The translations under genes were made by a program, and so were the position numbers. Positions 7,684-17,000 of a stretch of DNA of 64,000 nucleotides are shown piece after piece. The notes under the pieces are model-generated. The model saw only the letters and a program-made list of their open reading frames with translations, was not told the DNA's origin and ran no database searches. This DNA comes from Burkholderia sp. 9120 (GTDB lineage Bacteria; Pseudomonadota; Gammaproteobacteria; Burkholderiales; Burkholderiaceae): assembly GCF_000745015.1 (NCBI RefSeq), contig NZ_JQNA01000002.1, positions 2,356,001-2,420,000 on the forward strand, written 5' to 3'. The first letter of the stretch is position 1, and each line of letters opens with the position of its first letter.

Positions 7684-9405
7684 GTGACACTTCAGCACCT
7701 GTCTATCAAAGCCAAACTGATTGCCGGTTTCGGCATGCTTTCCGTTATCGTCGTCGCCGTTTCCGGCCTGTCTCTGAAGGCGCTGAGCGATTCGACCGAT
7801 GGTTTTTCCGACTTTGTCCACGGCATTAACGCGCGCGCCGACATGGCCGTGCAGGTACGCACCGCGGTCGACCGGCGCGCAATTGCCGCGCGCAACCTGG
7901 TGCTCGTCACCAAACCTCAGGACCTCGAAATAGAAAAGGCCGACGTGATGCGCGCGCATGAAGACGTGCAGAGCGACCTGAAGAAACTCAACGACATGAC
8001 CGCGTCCGCGTCCGATACCTCGGACAAAGCGCGCAGCCTCGTCGCCGAGATCAACCGCGTGGAGGCCCTGTACGGCCCGGTCGCCACCGACATCGTCAAC
8101 CTCGCGCTGACCAGCAAGCGCGACGACGCCATCGTCAAGATGGACGACCAATGCCGGCCGCTGCTAGCCGCGCTGATCCGCTCGACCGATGCGTACGCCG
8201 AGTACACACGTAGCCGTCAGGAACAGATGATCAACGACTACGCGGCGCACTACGTGAGCCAGCGCAATCTGTTGATCGCGATCTGCCTGATCGCTGTGGC
8301 GCTCGCGATCGGCGCCTGCGTGATGATCACGCGCGCGGTGACCGGCCCGCTGCGTTTTGCGATCGACGTGGCGCGCACCGTGTCGCAAGGCGATCTGCGC
8401 ACGCGTATCGCCGTCGAAGGTAGCGACGAAACCAGCAAGCTGCTCGGCGCGCTGCGCGAGATGAACGAACGCTTGACGGCGATCGTCGGGCGCGTGCGCG
8501 ACAGCAGCGCCAGCATCGCCGGCGCGGCGCGGCAAATCGCGGCGGGCAATATGGATCTGAGCCAGCGCACCGAGCAGCAGGCCGCGTCGCTTCAGGAAAC
8601 GGCGTCCAGCATGGAAGAGCTGACCTCGACGGTGAAACAGAACGCCGACAACGCGCAGCAGGGCAGCACGTTGGCCGCGAATGCTTCGTCGGTGGCGCAC
8701 AAGGGCAGCACGGTGGTCGGCCAGGTGGTGAGCACGATGCACGACATCAGCGATAGCTCGACGAAGATCGCGGAGATCACCGGCATCATCGAAGGGATTG
8801 CGTTTCAGACCAATATTCTGGCGCTGAACGCGGCGGTTGAAGCGGCGCGTGCTGGTGAGCAGGGGCGTGGTTTCGCGGTGGTGGCGAGCGAAGTCAGAAG
8901 TCTGGCGCAACGTTCGTCGAGTGCGGCGAAGGAGATCAAGGATCTGATCGCCAACTCGGTGGAGAAGATTCGCGATGGCTCCGCGCTGGCGGGTGAAGCG
9001 GGTAAGACGATGACCGAAGTCACGCAGGCGGTCGCGCAGGTGACGGACATCATGGCGGAGATCGCGGCGGCTTCGACGGAGCAAAGCCGTGGGATTGAGC
9101 AGGTCAATCTGGCGATTACGCAGATGGACAATGTTACGCAGCAGAATGCGGCGCTGGTGGAAGAAGCGGCGGCGGCTTCAAAGTCGATGGAAGATCAGGG
9201 GAAGCAGTTGAATGAGGTGGTGGCGTTTTTTCAGATTTTGAGTGGGGAGGGGGGCGGGGGTTCGGTTTCGTCTTCGCATAGAGAAGCGCCGCGGCGCGCG
9301 GTGATGGCGCCTCCGGCGCGTCGGGTCGCGCATGCAAGCGCTGCTCCGGTGGTCGCGCTGGCCGGTGGTGGCGCAAGCGGTGAGGATGGTTGGGATAAGT
9401 TCTGA
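7684..9405 (+). CDS. Methyl-accepting chemotaxis protein with xWxxF tail
   Basis: 573-residue chemoreceptor. It has a membrane helix at about 10-31, a 4HB-type periplasmic domain (about 35-190), a second helix at 196-216, HAMP (about 215-268) and a methyl-accepting domain (about 290-520) whose tip contains [21 protein letters not shown] Gly/Ala/Pro-rich flexible tail ends in GWDKF. That fits the x-W-x-x-F pentapeptide that tethers CheR/CheB in high-abundance receptors, so this receptor may recruit the adaptation enzymes for others. The start is GTG with GGAGA 7 bases upstream. The ligand is unknown. Confidence 0.95.
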   Translation: MTLQHLSIKAKLIAGFGMLSVIVVAVSGLSLKALSDSTDGFSDFVHGINARADMAVQVRTAVDRRAIAARNLVLVTKPQDLEIEKADVMRAHEDVQSDLKKLNDMTASASDTSDKARSLVAEINRVEALYGPVATDIVNLALTSKRDDAIVKMDDQCRPLLAALIRSTDAYAEYTRSRQEQMINDYAAHYVSQRNLLIAICLIAVALAIGACVMITRAVTGPLRFAIDVARTVSQGDLRTRIAVEGSDETSKLLGALREMNERLTAIVGRVRDSSASIAGAARQIAAGNMDLSQRTEQQAASLQETASSMEELTSTVKQNADNAQQGSTLAANASSVAHKGSTVVGQVVSTMHDISDSSTKIAEITGIIEGIAFQTNILALNAAVEAARAGEQGRGFAVVASEVRSLAQRSSSAAKEIKDLIANSVEKIRDGSALAGEAGKTMTEVTQAVAQVTDIMAEIAAASTEQSRGIEQVNLAITQMDNVTQQNAALVEEAAAASKSMEDQGKQLNEVVAFFQILSGEGGGGSVSSSHREAPRRAVMAPPARRVAHASAAPVVALAGGGASGEDGWDKF

Positions 9406-9516
9406 TCGCGCGCGTTGGCATAGACCCCGCGGCTTTCCAGTCCTGACTCGTGGATGAACCCGGCCGGCAAACAGCCGGTCGGTTGACGTCGCGCGTAACA
9501 ACGTGGCATGATAAAT

Positions 9517-9547
9517 TTGAACGACGTTCAATTTTAAACGTCGTTTA
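9517..9547. promoter_or_regulatory. Tandem palindromic operators before tetR-like gene
   Basis: TTGAACGACGTTCAA (9517-9531) is a perfect 7-bp inverted repeat around one base. TAAACGTCGTTTA (9535-9547) is a second one with 6-bp arms. Both share the core AACG-N-CGTT and are 18 bp apart centre to centre. They lie 16 bp before the start of the regulator gene, the expected place for autoregulation. Confidence 0.7.
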
Positions 9548-9562
9548 TTTTTATAGAACATC

Positions 9563-10219
9563 ATGCCCGATCCCAATCCTTCCAGCCGACGCGCGCGCAA
9601 GCAGAGCCAGACACAAGCGCTGCTGGCTGAAACCGCCGTACATCTATTCGAAACGCACGGCTTCGACGCTGTGACGATGGAACAGATCGCAGCCGGCGCG
9701 GATGTCGCGAAGGGCACGCTCTACAACCATTTCGCGACCAAGGAAGCGGTTCTGGCGCATTGGATTCACGCGCAACTGGAGGCGGACCTGATCCGTCTGC
9801 AGCCGCGCATAGCCCGTCAAACCAGTTTCGTGCCGGCGTTGTCCCTGCTGCTGGACGCGTCCGCGGCCTGGTGCGAAAAGCATGGTTCGTTGCTGTTGCC
9901 GTATATCCGGTTTCGCTTTCTCAGCCTTGCGCCGTCGCCGGGGCGCGATGACGCAGCCTCGAAGGCCGATATGACCGACGGTTTTGCGCTGCTGATCGCC
10001 AAAGCTCAGGCTGCGGGCGAGTTGCGTGACGACCTCCCCGCAGCGCACCTGGCCGCGCTCTTCCATCACCTGTATCTCGGCGCGCTGATGCGCTGGCTGA
10101 CGCTGCCGGGACTCAAACTGAAACGGGAGTTCGCGGCCGTCGTCGACCTGTTCGTCAATGGTGCGAGGACATCGACTACGTCCACCAAGTCGACAGGCAG
10201 GAGGGCCGGGAAGTCATGA
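9563..10219 (+). CDS. TetR/AcrR-family transcriptional regulator
   Basis: 218-residue TetR protein. The HTH region spans about residues 17-63 (LLAETAVHLFETHGFDAVTMEQIA, VAKGTLYNHFATKEAVL). The C-terminal part has no recognisable ligand signature. Its stop overlaps the start of the glycosyltransferase gene by four bases (ATGA), so it is the first gene of a two-gene operon now disrupted by an IS. Two palindromes sharing AACG-N-CGTT lie immediately upstream and are the likely operators. Confidence 0.92.
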   Translation: MPDPNPSSRRARKQSQTQALLAETAVHLFETHGFDAVTMEQIAAGADVAKGTLYNHFATKEAVLAHWIHAQLEADLIRLQPRIARQTSFVPALSLLLDASAAWCEKHGSLLLPYIRFRFLSLAPSPGRDDAASKADMTDGFALLIAKAQAAGELRDDLPAAHLAALFHHLYLGALMRWLTLPGLKLKREFAAVVDLFVNGARTSTTSTKSTGRRAGKS

Positions 10220-10878
10220 AATTCGTCGTCGTCACGTATGGCACCCAAGGCGATACGCGACCGCTGGCCGCGTTGTGTGCGGCGCTCGCCGCCGCAGGGC
10301 ACGAGGCGCACTTGCTCGGAGACCGGGCAACGCTCGAGTCGGGACGGGCATTGGGCATTCCGGTGACCGCGTTGGCCGGCGACATCAAGGCCACGTTGCA
10401 ACCGGCTCTGAGCGGCGCCGGTGCCGTGGCGGGAAGAAGCCGCTTCAACAACACGGCGAACGCGCTGGCGGGCATCGCGAACGACCATGCGGAGGCCTGG
10501 CTTCGCGAAACGGTGACGGCGGGGGAAGGATGCGACGCCATGATCGTCTCCGGTCTCGCGGCGTTCGTGGGATTGTCGGCTGCCGAATACCTCGGCGTAA
10601 AAGCGATCGGCGCCGGCCTGATTCCCATCACCCCGACGCGTGCTTTTGCCTCGCCGTTCTTTCCGCCCACGCGGGTCCCATCGTTTCTGAACCGCGCCAG
10701 CCACGCGCTCGTGAACGGCGTTCTGTGGCGTGCGTTTCGCAAGAAGCTCAACGCGGCGCGAGCGGCAGTATGCAAGCTTCCTCCGCGGCAGGGGCTGTGG
10801 ACCGAGCATCCGATGCTCTATGGCGTGTCGCTGTTGATTTGCACTGAATCCGGACCCAGGATTTGCATCGAATACTGA
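10216..10878 (+). pseudogene. Glycosyltransferase (MGT/UGT type), 3' half lost to IS21 insertion
   Basis: The N-terminal half of a GT-B fold glycosyltransferase of the macrolide/sterol UDP-glycosyltransferase group: MKFVVVTYGTQGDTRPL and ALCAALAAAGHEAHLL match the acceptor-domain start of that family. About 206 genuine residues remain out of a usual 400 or so. From 10832 the frame runs into the IS end and stops at 10878. The nucleotide-sugar-binding C-terminal domain is missing and is not found on the other side of the IS, so the locus has lost sequence. It was translationally coupled to the upstream tetR gene. The product is very unlikely to be active. Confidence 0.85.
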
Positions 10879-10881
10879 CCC
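10832..10881. repeat. IS21 end near istB, with two repeat units
   Basis: The outer unit starts TGTTGATTTGCACTGAATCC and the inner unit is GATTTGCATCGAATACTGAC. Each is matched at the opposite end in inverted orientation. Confidence 0.85.
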
Positions 10882-10904
10882 ACCCTTTGATCCAGTTTTG
10901 GGGT

Positions 10905-11681
10905 TCAGGTTGGGTGTTTCGGGGTTCGTTTTCTCTCCTTTTCAGGCTGTGTCGTGCTGTTCCTGAAACGATAGCTATCGTTGCCGGTTTCTACAATGTG
11001 GCAGTGGTGTGTGAGCCGGTCGAGCAGCGCCGTGGTCATCTTCGCGTCGCCGAAGACGTTGGCCCACTCAGAGAAGCTCAGATTGGTTGTGATGACGACG
11101 CTCGTGCGCTCGTAGAGTTTGCTCAGTAGATGGAAGAGCAAGGCGCCCCCGGTCTGGCTGAACGGCAGATAACCCAGTTCGTCGAGGATGACGAGGTCGG
11201 CGTACATTAGACGCACAGCCAGTTGCCCAGGCTTTCCAGTCAGCTTCTCCTGCTCAAGCGCATTGACGAGTTCAATGGTGGAGAAGAAACGCACGCGGCT
11301 TCGATCATGTTCGATCGCCTGCACGCCAATCGCCGTCGCCAGATGCGTTTTGCCCGTGCCCGGTCCGCCGACCAGCACGACGTTGTGTGCCGATGTCATG
11401 AACTCACACCGATGCAACTGACGCACGGTTGCTTCGTTGACATCGCTGCAACCGAAGTCAAAGCCGTTGAGATCCCGATACGCCGGGAAGCGGGCGACCT
11501 TCATCTGATAGGCCAGTGAACGTACCTCACGGGCCGCCATCTCCGCCTTGAGCAGACCTGCCAGAACTAGCGATGCCGACTTGTACGCGGGGGAATCCTG
11601 CGCGGCCAGCTCGCCAAGCGCCTGGGCCATGCCGTGCAGCTTCAGTGACTTGAGCATTTCCATCATGGCGTCAGGCTGCAT
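10905..11681 (-). CDS. istB: IS21-family helper ATPase IstB
   Basis: 258-residue AAA+ protein related to DnaC. It assembles on target DNA and activates the IstA transposase. It has an N-terminal IstB domain (about 8-70), Walker A GGPGTGKT at 105-112, Walker B LVILDE at 163-168, and the LGYLPF and ITTNLSF sensor segments typical of the family. The start overlaps the 3' end of istA by 11 bp, the usual coupled arrangement. The normal length and intact motifs suggest a functional copy. Confidence 0.97.
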   Translation of the reverse strand: MQPDAMMEMLKSLKLHGMAQALGELAAQDSPAYKSASLVLAGLLKAEMAAREVRSLAYQMKVARFPAYRDLNGFDFGCSDVNEATVRQLHRCEFMTSAHNVVLVGGPGTGKTHLATAIGVQAIEHDRSRVRFFSTIELVNALEQEKLTGKPGQLAVRLMYADLVILDELGYLPFSQTGGALLFHLLSKLYERTSVVITTNLSFSEWANVFGDAKMTTALLDRLTHHCHIVETGNDSYRFRNSTTQPEKERKRTPKHPT

Positions 11682-13197
11682 GATGATCCTCCCGGCCTCT
11701 CAGGTCGTCATAACGGCCGACGTTGGCTTGCGGCTCGACGCGCAGGGCGAAGGCCTGGGGCGTCTGCAGCGGAGGCACGGGAGCCCCGTCAAGCAGCCGG
11801 CTCAGGACGTTCATCACCGTTTGCTTTGAGGGCGCACCGGCCTCAAGTGCCAGCTCGACGGCGGTGAGTACGGCCTGTTCGTCGTGCAGCAGCACCAGCG
11901 CCAGTATCTCGACCATCTCCCGGTCGCCACCGGCGTGCTTCAGCAGGATTGTCTGCAGCCGCTTGAAGGCGGCAGGAAACTCTGCGAACGGCGCGCCGTT
12001 GCGCAATGCTCCAGGCTTGCGCTGCAGGACTGCGAGGTAATGACGCCAGTCGTAGATGGTTTCTCCGCGATCATGGCTGCGGTTGATACGCCGGACGTGC
12101 TCCGCGATGACCTGCCCTTCGGCGACGAAGACGAGCTGGGCCGCGTAGACGTGCAGGCTGATGGGCCGGTTCGCAAATGCCGCCGGCACGCTATACCGGT
12201 TGCGGTCGAAACTCACCAGACACGTGGGCGAGACGAGTTTGGTGTGCTCGACAAAGCCGTCGAATGCCTGGCCGACCGGCATCAGATGGGGTCGCTCGAC
12301 CGACCACGCGTCCCAGATCGTTGTGTCCTGCTCAGGGTGCTGCGTCTGCTGCCAGAGCAGGACACACTGGTCGGCCAGCCAGTCGTTTAATGCAGAGAGC
12401 GAACCGAACGCCGGCACGCGTTGCCACAGCCGGTGACGGCTGTCCTGAACGTTCTTCTCGATCTGCCCCTTCTCCCAGCCTGAGGCCGGATTGCAGAATT
12501 CGGCGTCAAACAGATAGTGACTGACCATGGCGCTGAAGCGCGCGTTGACGTCCCGCAGCTTGCCACGACGAACCTTGTCGACAGCGGTCTTCATGTTGTC
12601 ATATATGCCACGGCGCGGAATGCCGCCCCACGCCACGAACGCGTGGTAGTGAGCGTCGAACAGCATCTCGTGGGTTTGCAGCAGATAGGCCCTCAGGAAG
12701 AACGCCCGGCTGTGACTGAGCTTGAACTGCGCAACCTGCAACTTGGTGCGCTCGCCGTTGATCACGGCCCAGTCCTCGCTCCAGTCGAACTGGAATGCTT
12801 CTCCGGGTGCAAAGGTCAGCGGCACAAAGGTGCCACGTGCTGCGCTCCTTGCCTGCTCCTGCTGCTCCTGTCGCCAGCGGCGCGCAAAGGCGGCGACCCG
12901 GTCGTAGGACCCTGTGAATCCCAACACGGTGAGGTCAGCGTAAATCTGCTTGAGGGTTCTGCGCTGTTTGCGCGGCCGGTTTGCTTCCGTCTTTAACCAG
13001 CCGGCGAGCTTGGCCGCAAATCCGTCGAGCTTGCTCGGGCTCTGCCGTTCCGGATAGGTGGGCACTACGGTGCCGGCACGTATATAGCGCCTGACGGTGT
13101 TTCTTGAAACGCCAAGCCGTTTGGCGATCTCGCGTAGCGAGACATGATCGCGATAATGCCAGCGTCGGATGATGCTCAATATTGCCATGTCGATCAC
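11671..13197 (-). CDS. istA: IS21-family transposase IstA
   Basis: 508-residue DDE transposase. The N-terminal HTH spans about 17-45 ([21 protein letters not shown]). The integrase core has Asp138 in FQFDWS, Asp200 in IYDNMKT and the Glu in GWEKGQIE (242-249), and a C-terminal beta domain contains NRYSVPA. Family-normal length and no frame disruption. It carries out cut-and-insert strand transfer with IstB. Confidence 0.97.
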   Translation of the reverse strand: MIDMAILSIIRRWHYRDHVSLREIAKRLGVSRNTVRRYIRAGTVVPTYPERQSPSKLDGFAAKLAGWLKTEANRPRKQRRTLKQIYADLTVLGFTGSYDRVAAFARRWRQEQQEQARSAARGTFVPLTFAPGEAFQFDWSEDWAVINGERTKLQVAQFKLSHSRAFFLRAYLLQTHEMLFDAHYHAFVAWGGIPRRGIYDNMKTAVDKVRRGKLRDVNARFSAMVSHYLFDAEFCNPASGWEKGQIEKNVQDSRHRLWQRVPAFGSLSALNDWLADQCVLLWQQTQHPEQDTTIWDAWSVERPHLMPVGQAFDGFVEHTKLVSPTCLVSFDRNRYSVPAAFANRPISLHVYAAQLVFVAEGQVIAEHVRRINRSHDRGETIYDWRHYLAVLQRKPGALRNGAPFAEFPAAFKRLQTILLKHAGGDREMVEILALVLLHDEQAVLTAVELALEAGAPSKQTVMNVLSRLLDGAPVPPLQTPQAFALRVEPQANVGRYDDLRGREDHHAA

Positions 13198-13238
13198 TCC
13201 GTTCTCCCGCTAGCTGCACAGCGGGCCAGTGTGTTCCA

Positions 13239-13301
13239 CGTGGGTCAATATTCGATGCAAATCACCGTGTCAGGTGGGTCAGAATTCAGTGCAAATCAAC
13301 A
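13239..13301. repeat. IS21 end near istA, with two repeat units
   Basis: Read on the minus strand: TGTTGATTTGCACTGAATTC, then after a 35-bp step GATTTGCATCGAATATTGAC, both followed by CCAC. The spacing of the two units differs slightly from the other end, as in other IS21 members. Confidence 0.85.
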
Positions 13302-13985
13302 CGCAGCCTTCAATCTTCGTTCACTCCCGTCAATCCACACACGACAGCAAACATCCTTGCTATCTAAGTCCTGCGGGTGAATGCGAACGCGGAGAATCGC
13401 TGGACCCGTAACCCTGCACACGTTACCGCCGAAACATGCGTCAACCGGACCGGTCAACCCAATGTCCTTGTCATCAGGGTTAGGCGGTTGTCGCGAAAAC
13501 CAGTAGGCAATGAACACCGTTCTCTTCGACTTCGGCGGCAGGTCGAATTTCTCGACGAAGCGTGGGCCGGTCGATCCATCGTACAGCGGGGCATTCATCA
13601 CATAGGCGCTACAGTCTTTCAGAAAAACGTCTGACCGGTTCTGCACGATGGTCGCCACACTGTAGCCACGGAACTGAGCGTTGAACGTGAAGTCCGGCGA
13701 CCGCACCTCGTCCGTGATCGACAATGCAAGCGGCTGCATGTAACGTCGGGTCTTGAAGACACCCACTATCGCATAGAAGACCACGCCAACAACAAAGCCG
13801 CCAACAGCGCCGACAACGTTGCTGGTCAATTGATCGCTGGACACGCGAACACCGATCTTCGCTAGGATGTACCCGCCAGACGAACTGCCGAACAGCGTCA
13901 ACCATCCGAATGTCTGCGCGAACGCATCGTGAATCGTGTACCAAAGCCACCGGCGCGTGAACAGCCGCGTTCGCTTCCAGTTCAT
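13296..13985 (-). CDS. Two-helix membrane protein, C-terminus truncated by IS21
   Basis: 229 residues visible. An N-terminal basic stretch and two hydrophobic segments (about 26-46 and 55-80, LTSNVVGAVGGFVVGVVFYAIVGV) are followed by a soluble beta-rich domain (about 95-229). I do not recognise the family. The last codons (TGT TGA) are supplied by the IS21 end, so the natural C-terminus is lost. It starts 23 bp after the stop of the type ISP restriction-modification gene in the same direction and was probably co-transcribed with it, possibly as an accessory of that defence locus. Base composition is lower in GC than in the housekeeping genes. Confidence 0.75.
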   Translation of the reverse strand: MNWKRTRLFTRRWLWYTIHDAFAQTFGWLTLFGSSSGGYILAKIGVRVSSDQLTSNVVGAVGGFVVGVVFYAIVGVFKTRRYMQPLALSITDEVRSPDFTFNAQFRGYSVATIVQNRSDVFLKDCSAYVMNAPLYDGSTGPRFVEKFDLPPKSKRTVFIAYWFSRQPPNPDDKDIGLTGPVDACFGGNVCRVTGPAILRVRIHPQDLDSKDVCCRVWIDGSERRLKAAC

Positions 13986-14008
13986 CCAGCATCCCCGACA
14001 TCAGTAAA

Positions 14009-17000
14009 TCAAACAGGAAGTGTGTCCTGCGTGTCCTTCGATTCGATCAACTGTCCTACACTCGGTCCCGGCGTCTGAACATCGAGAGGCGGCAACGACT
14101 TCACGATCGTCATCGTTTCCAGACTGACCGTCACGACCCGCTGGAACAGTTCAAGCGGATAGCGCGGGTTGTTCATCGTCTCGATAGCGTAGTCGTTCGC
14201 GTCGTTGACGATGCCACTATCCTTGTCGGTTTTGACGCACTGGCGTTCAACGACCCAATCCAGAGCGGGCTTGCCGTTGACTACATATTCATACGCTTCC
14301 AGCGGGATACCCTTCACCGTGATCTTGTCGTTGTAGATCAAGGTAGTCAGGTCTTTGTCCTTGCCGTACCGCATCTTCTCGACACGGTAATCCGCGTCAG
14401 TCAGCAGCAGGCCGCCACCGTCGATCTGCAACGGGTACTTTTCGACCGCCTCATAGTTCACGTGCAGATCGGCCAGCTTGCGGCCAGCCTTCGAGAACGC
14501 CCAGAAGTCGGAACCTGTCTTCACGCACGGAATGCGCGGCAGTTCCTTGCTGAGATTGTCGGCATAACGTTCGCGATAGTCCGGCGAATGCAGCAATCCG
14601 TAGACGTAGTAAAACACGTCTTCCTTGCTGATCTGCTCCCCCGGATAAGCTGACTGGAAGTGCGAAAGCCCTTCGTCGGTCAACGCATCGCGCCGCTTAA
14701 CGTGTGACCTCGCGGGGTGCGGTGCCTCAAAGAGGCCGACCTGCGGCGAAACCTTATCGCCTTCTTCTGCATCGCCGTACAGGTACATAGGAAAGCATTG
14801 GCCGTTTGAAAAAACTTGAACGTCCGGCAATACACCAGCCATCAAACAAGAGAATTCTTTGTTTCCACCGATGCCAGTTAGACAGATCGCTCGGTTCTCT
14901 GCTGCCGCCTCGGGAAACATACGAGGCATCTGGTTCACATATTCGTTAAGTCCTCGGTCGAAGTACAACCACTGCTTGGTGAAGGGGCGGTACAGGCTTG
15001 TGGCGAGACACGCTGCGTCAAAGCCATACTCTCTCCCCCTTACCAGTTCCTGCTTTAGTCCGCGCGTCCAACTTATCCGAGTCGGATCGGTATCGATGAA
15101 TCCATCAATCTTGGCCTCGCGCGTTTTCCTGTCCAGTCCGGGGTGAGCCTTCCCAAAGCGTCGGACCTCGCTGTTGTATGCGTCGATCGTGCGGCCCACG
15201 TTGGTCACAACGCCAGCTTTAGACGAGTTGTAACACCATACATCTCGATTTGTCTGGATACCCGATGAGTAGTTTGCAAACAACTTGTCTACGACTGCGC
15301 CAGTCTTGTCACCCATCACGACGTAGTCACGGAATCGATCATCGCGCTGCTTCAGCCAGTCCCCGTGTTGGTCAGGTGTAATAGATCGCCAACCGCCGTC
15401 TTTGATAATTCCAGCCACGCTGGCAAACTCACGGACCTTGTCCAGCTTCTCTTGGCGGGTCAGGTAATCACCAATGTCGTGAAAATATATTTGGCCGTGC
15501 TGCCCGGCGTCCGGGTTCTTCACAAGAATCGAAATGGAAACCGGGGCGCGACTGCCCGTCCCGAACACGTTGTCTTTCTCTTTGCGGCGCAACTCACCTG
15601 AAGTACGTGCGTTGCCGCGCAGGTGGAACACATAGATGCTGCTAAACTCATCGACGAGACATTTGCGCAAGCCATCGGCTGTATTGGCTTCAAGGAACCC
15701 TGCGTTGGTCACAAATCCGATGACACCGTTCTTACCGATCCGGTCACTGGCCCACCGGATCGCTCGAATGTAGCTGTCGTACAGTGCATTCTTGTTCGTG
15801 GCGCTCGACCGCTCTGCATATGTGTCTCGAATGCGAGTATCGAGATGAGGGTAAGCGACGTTCTGATTGTTGTCATTCACGCTGTCCTGACCGACTGAAT
15901 ACGGCGGATTGCCGAAGATGACTCGGATGTCCAGCTTTTTCTGGCGTTTGCGACGGGCACTGTTCTGCGCCAGCAACGCATCCACCATGTCTTCCTTCTC
16001 ATACATCTGAAAGGTGTCCGCAAGACAAATACCTTCAAACGGTTGGTATTCGCCGCCGACAATGCCGTGATACACCGCCTCTATGTTGATGGCAGCTATG
16101 TAGTAAGCCAGCAGGACGATCTCGTTGGCGTGGATTTCGTGCTTGTACTTGTGCGGCAGTTCCTCGGGCTTGATGAGACCGCTTTGCAGCAGACGTGTAA
16201 CGAACGTGCCCGTTCCAACGAAGGGATCGATGATGTGAACGCCCTTGCTACCTAAGGTTTGACCGAATTCAGTCTGCAACACATGGCCGACGCTATGAAT
16301 GATGAAGTCCACGACTTCGACAGGCGTATAGACGATACCCAGCCGCTCAGTCATCTTCGGGAAGGCGTTGCGGAAGAACTTGTCGTATAGCTCAACGACG
16401 ATCTTCTGCTTGCCTGCCGCATTGTCGATGCCTTCGGCACGAAGTTTCACGCTCTCATAGAACCGTTCCAGCGTATCGGCTTCCTTGTCCAGTCGGTGTT
16501 CTTGCAACACGTCCAGAACGTTCTGCATCGCAAGCGACATCGGGTTGTGCTTTGCGAAGCTGTAATCTTCAAACAGGGCATCGAACACCGGCTTCGTGAT
16601 GAGATGCTGCGCCAGCATCTCAATGATCTCGGCATCGGTGATACTGCCGTTAAGGTCGTCACGCAGTTCGTGGGCGAAGGCGTGGAAGGCTGCACGCTCC
16701 TTCGTGTTCTCGGGGTTCTCGATGATTCCGGTGATCCGGTCGATGTGAGTCCGGGCGATCTTGGCGATGTCATTGGCCCAATCCTCCCAATGGTGTCGGT
16801 TGCCGACCTTCTGGACCAGCTTGGCGTAGATGGCCTTCTCGATTTCGCCGATCTCGAATTGCAGTTCATGCTGGTCAGGTTCTGTGCGCTTCTTGACCGC
16901 TTCGCCGATGGTGAATCCGCCTTTACCGGCGTCCTTGTTCTTCGGCCCTTTGGCCTTCTCCTGCTTCTTCTGAATTTTATCCGTGATCGCGATGACTTCC

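Larger units (their letters stand above)
10832..13301 (-). mobile_element. IS21-family insertion sequence
   Basis: About 2.47 kb, with istA and istB overlapping on the minus strand. The ends match: both begin TGTTGATTTGCACTGAAT and each carries a second internal copy of GATTTGCATCGAATA-TGACCCAC, the multiple terminal repeats expected for IS21. The two flanks (TCGC on the left, CGCA on the right) show no target duplication and belong to unrelated genes. This points to a deletion or rearrangement after insertion. The element donates stop codons to both neighbours. Confidence 0.93.
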
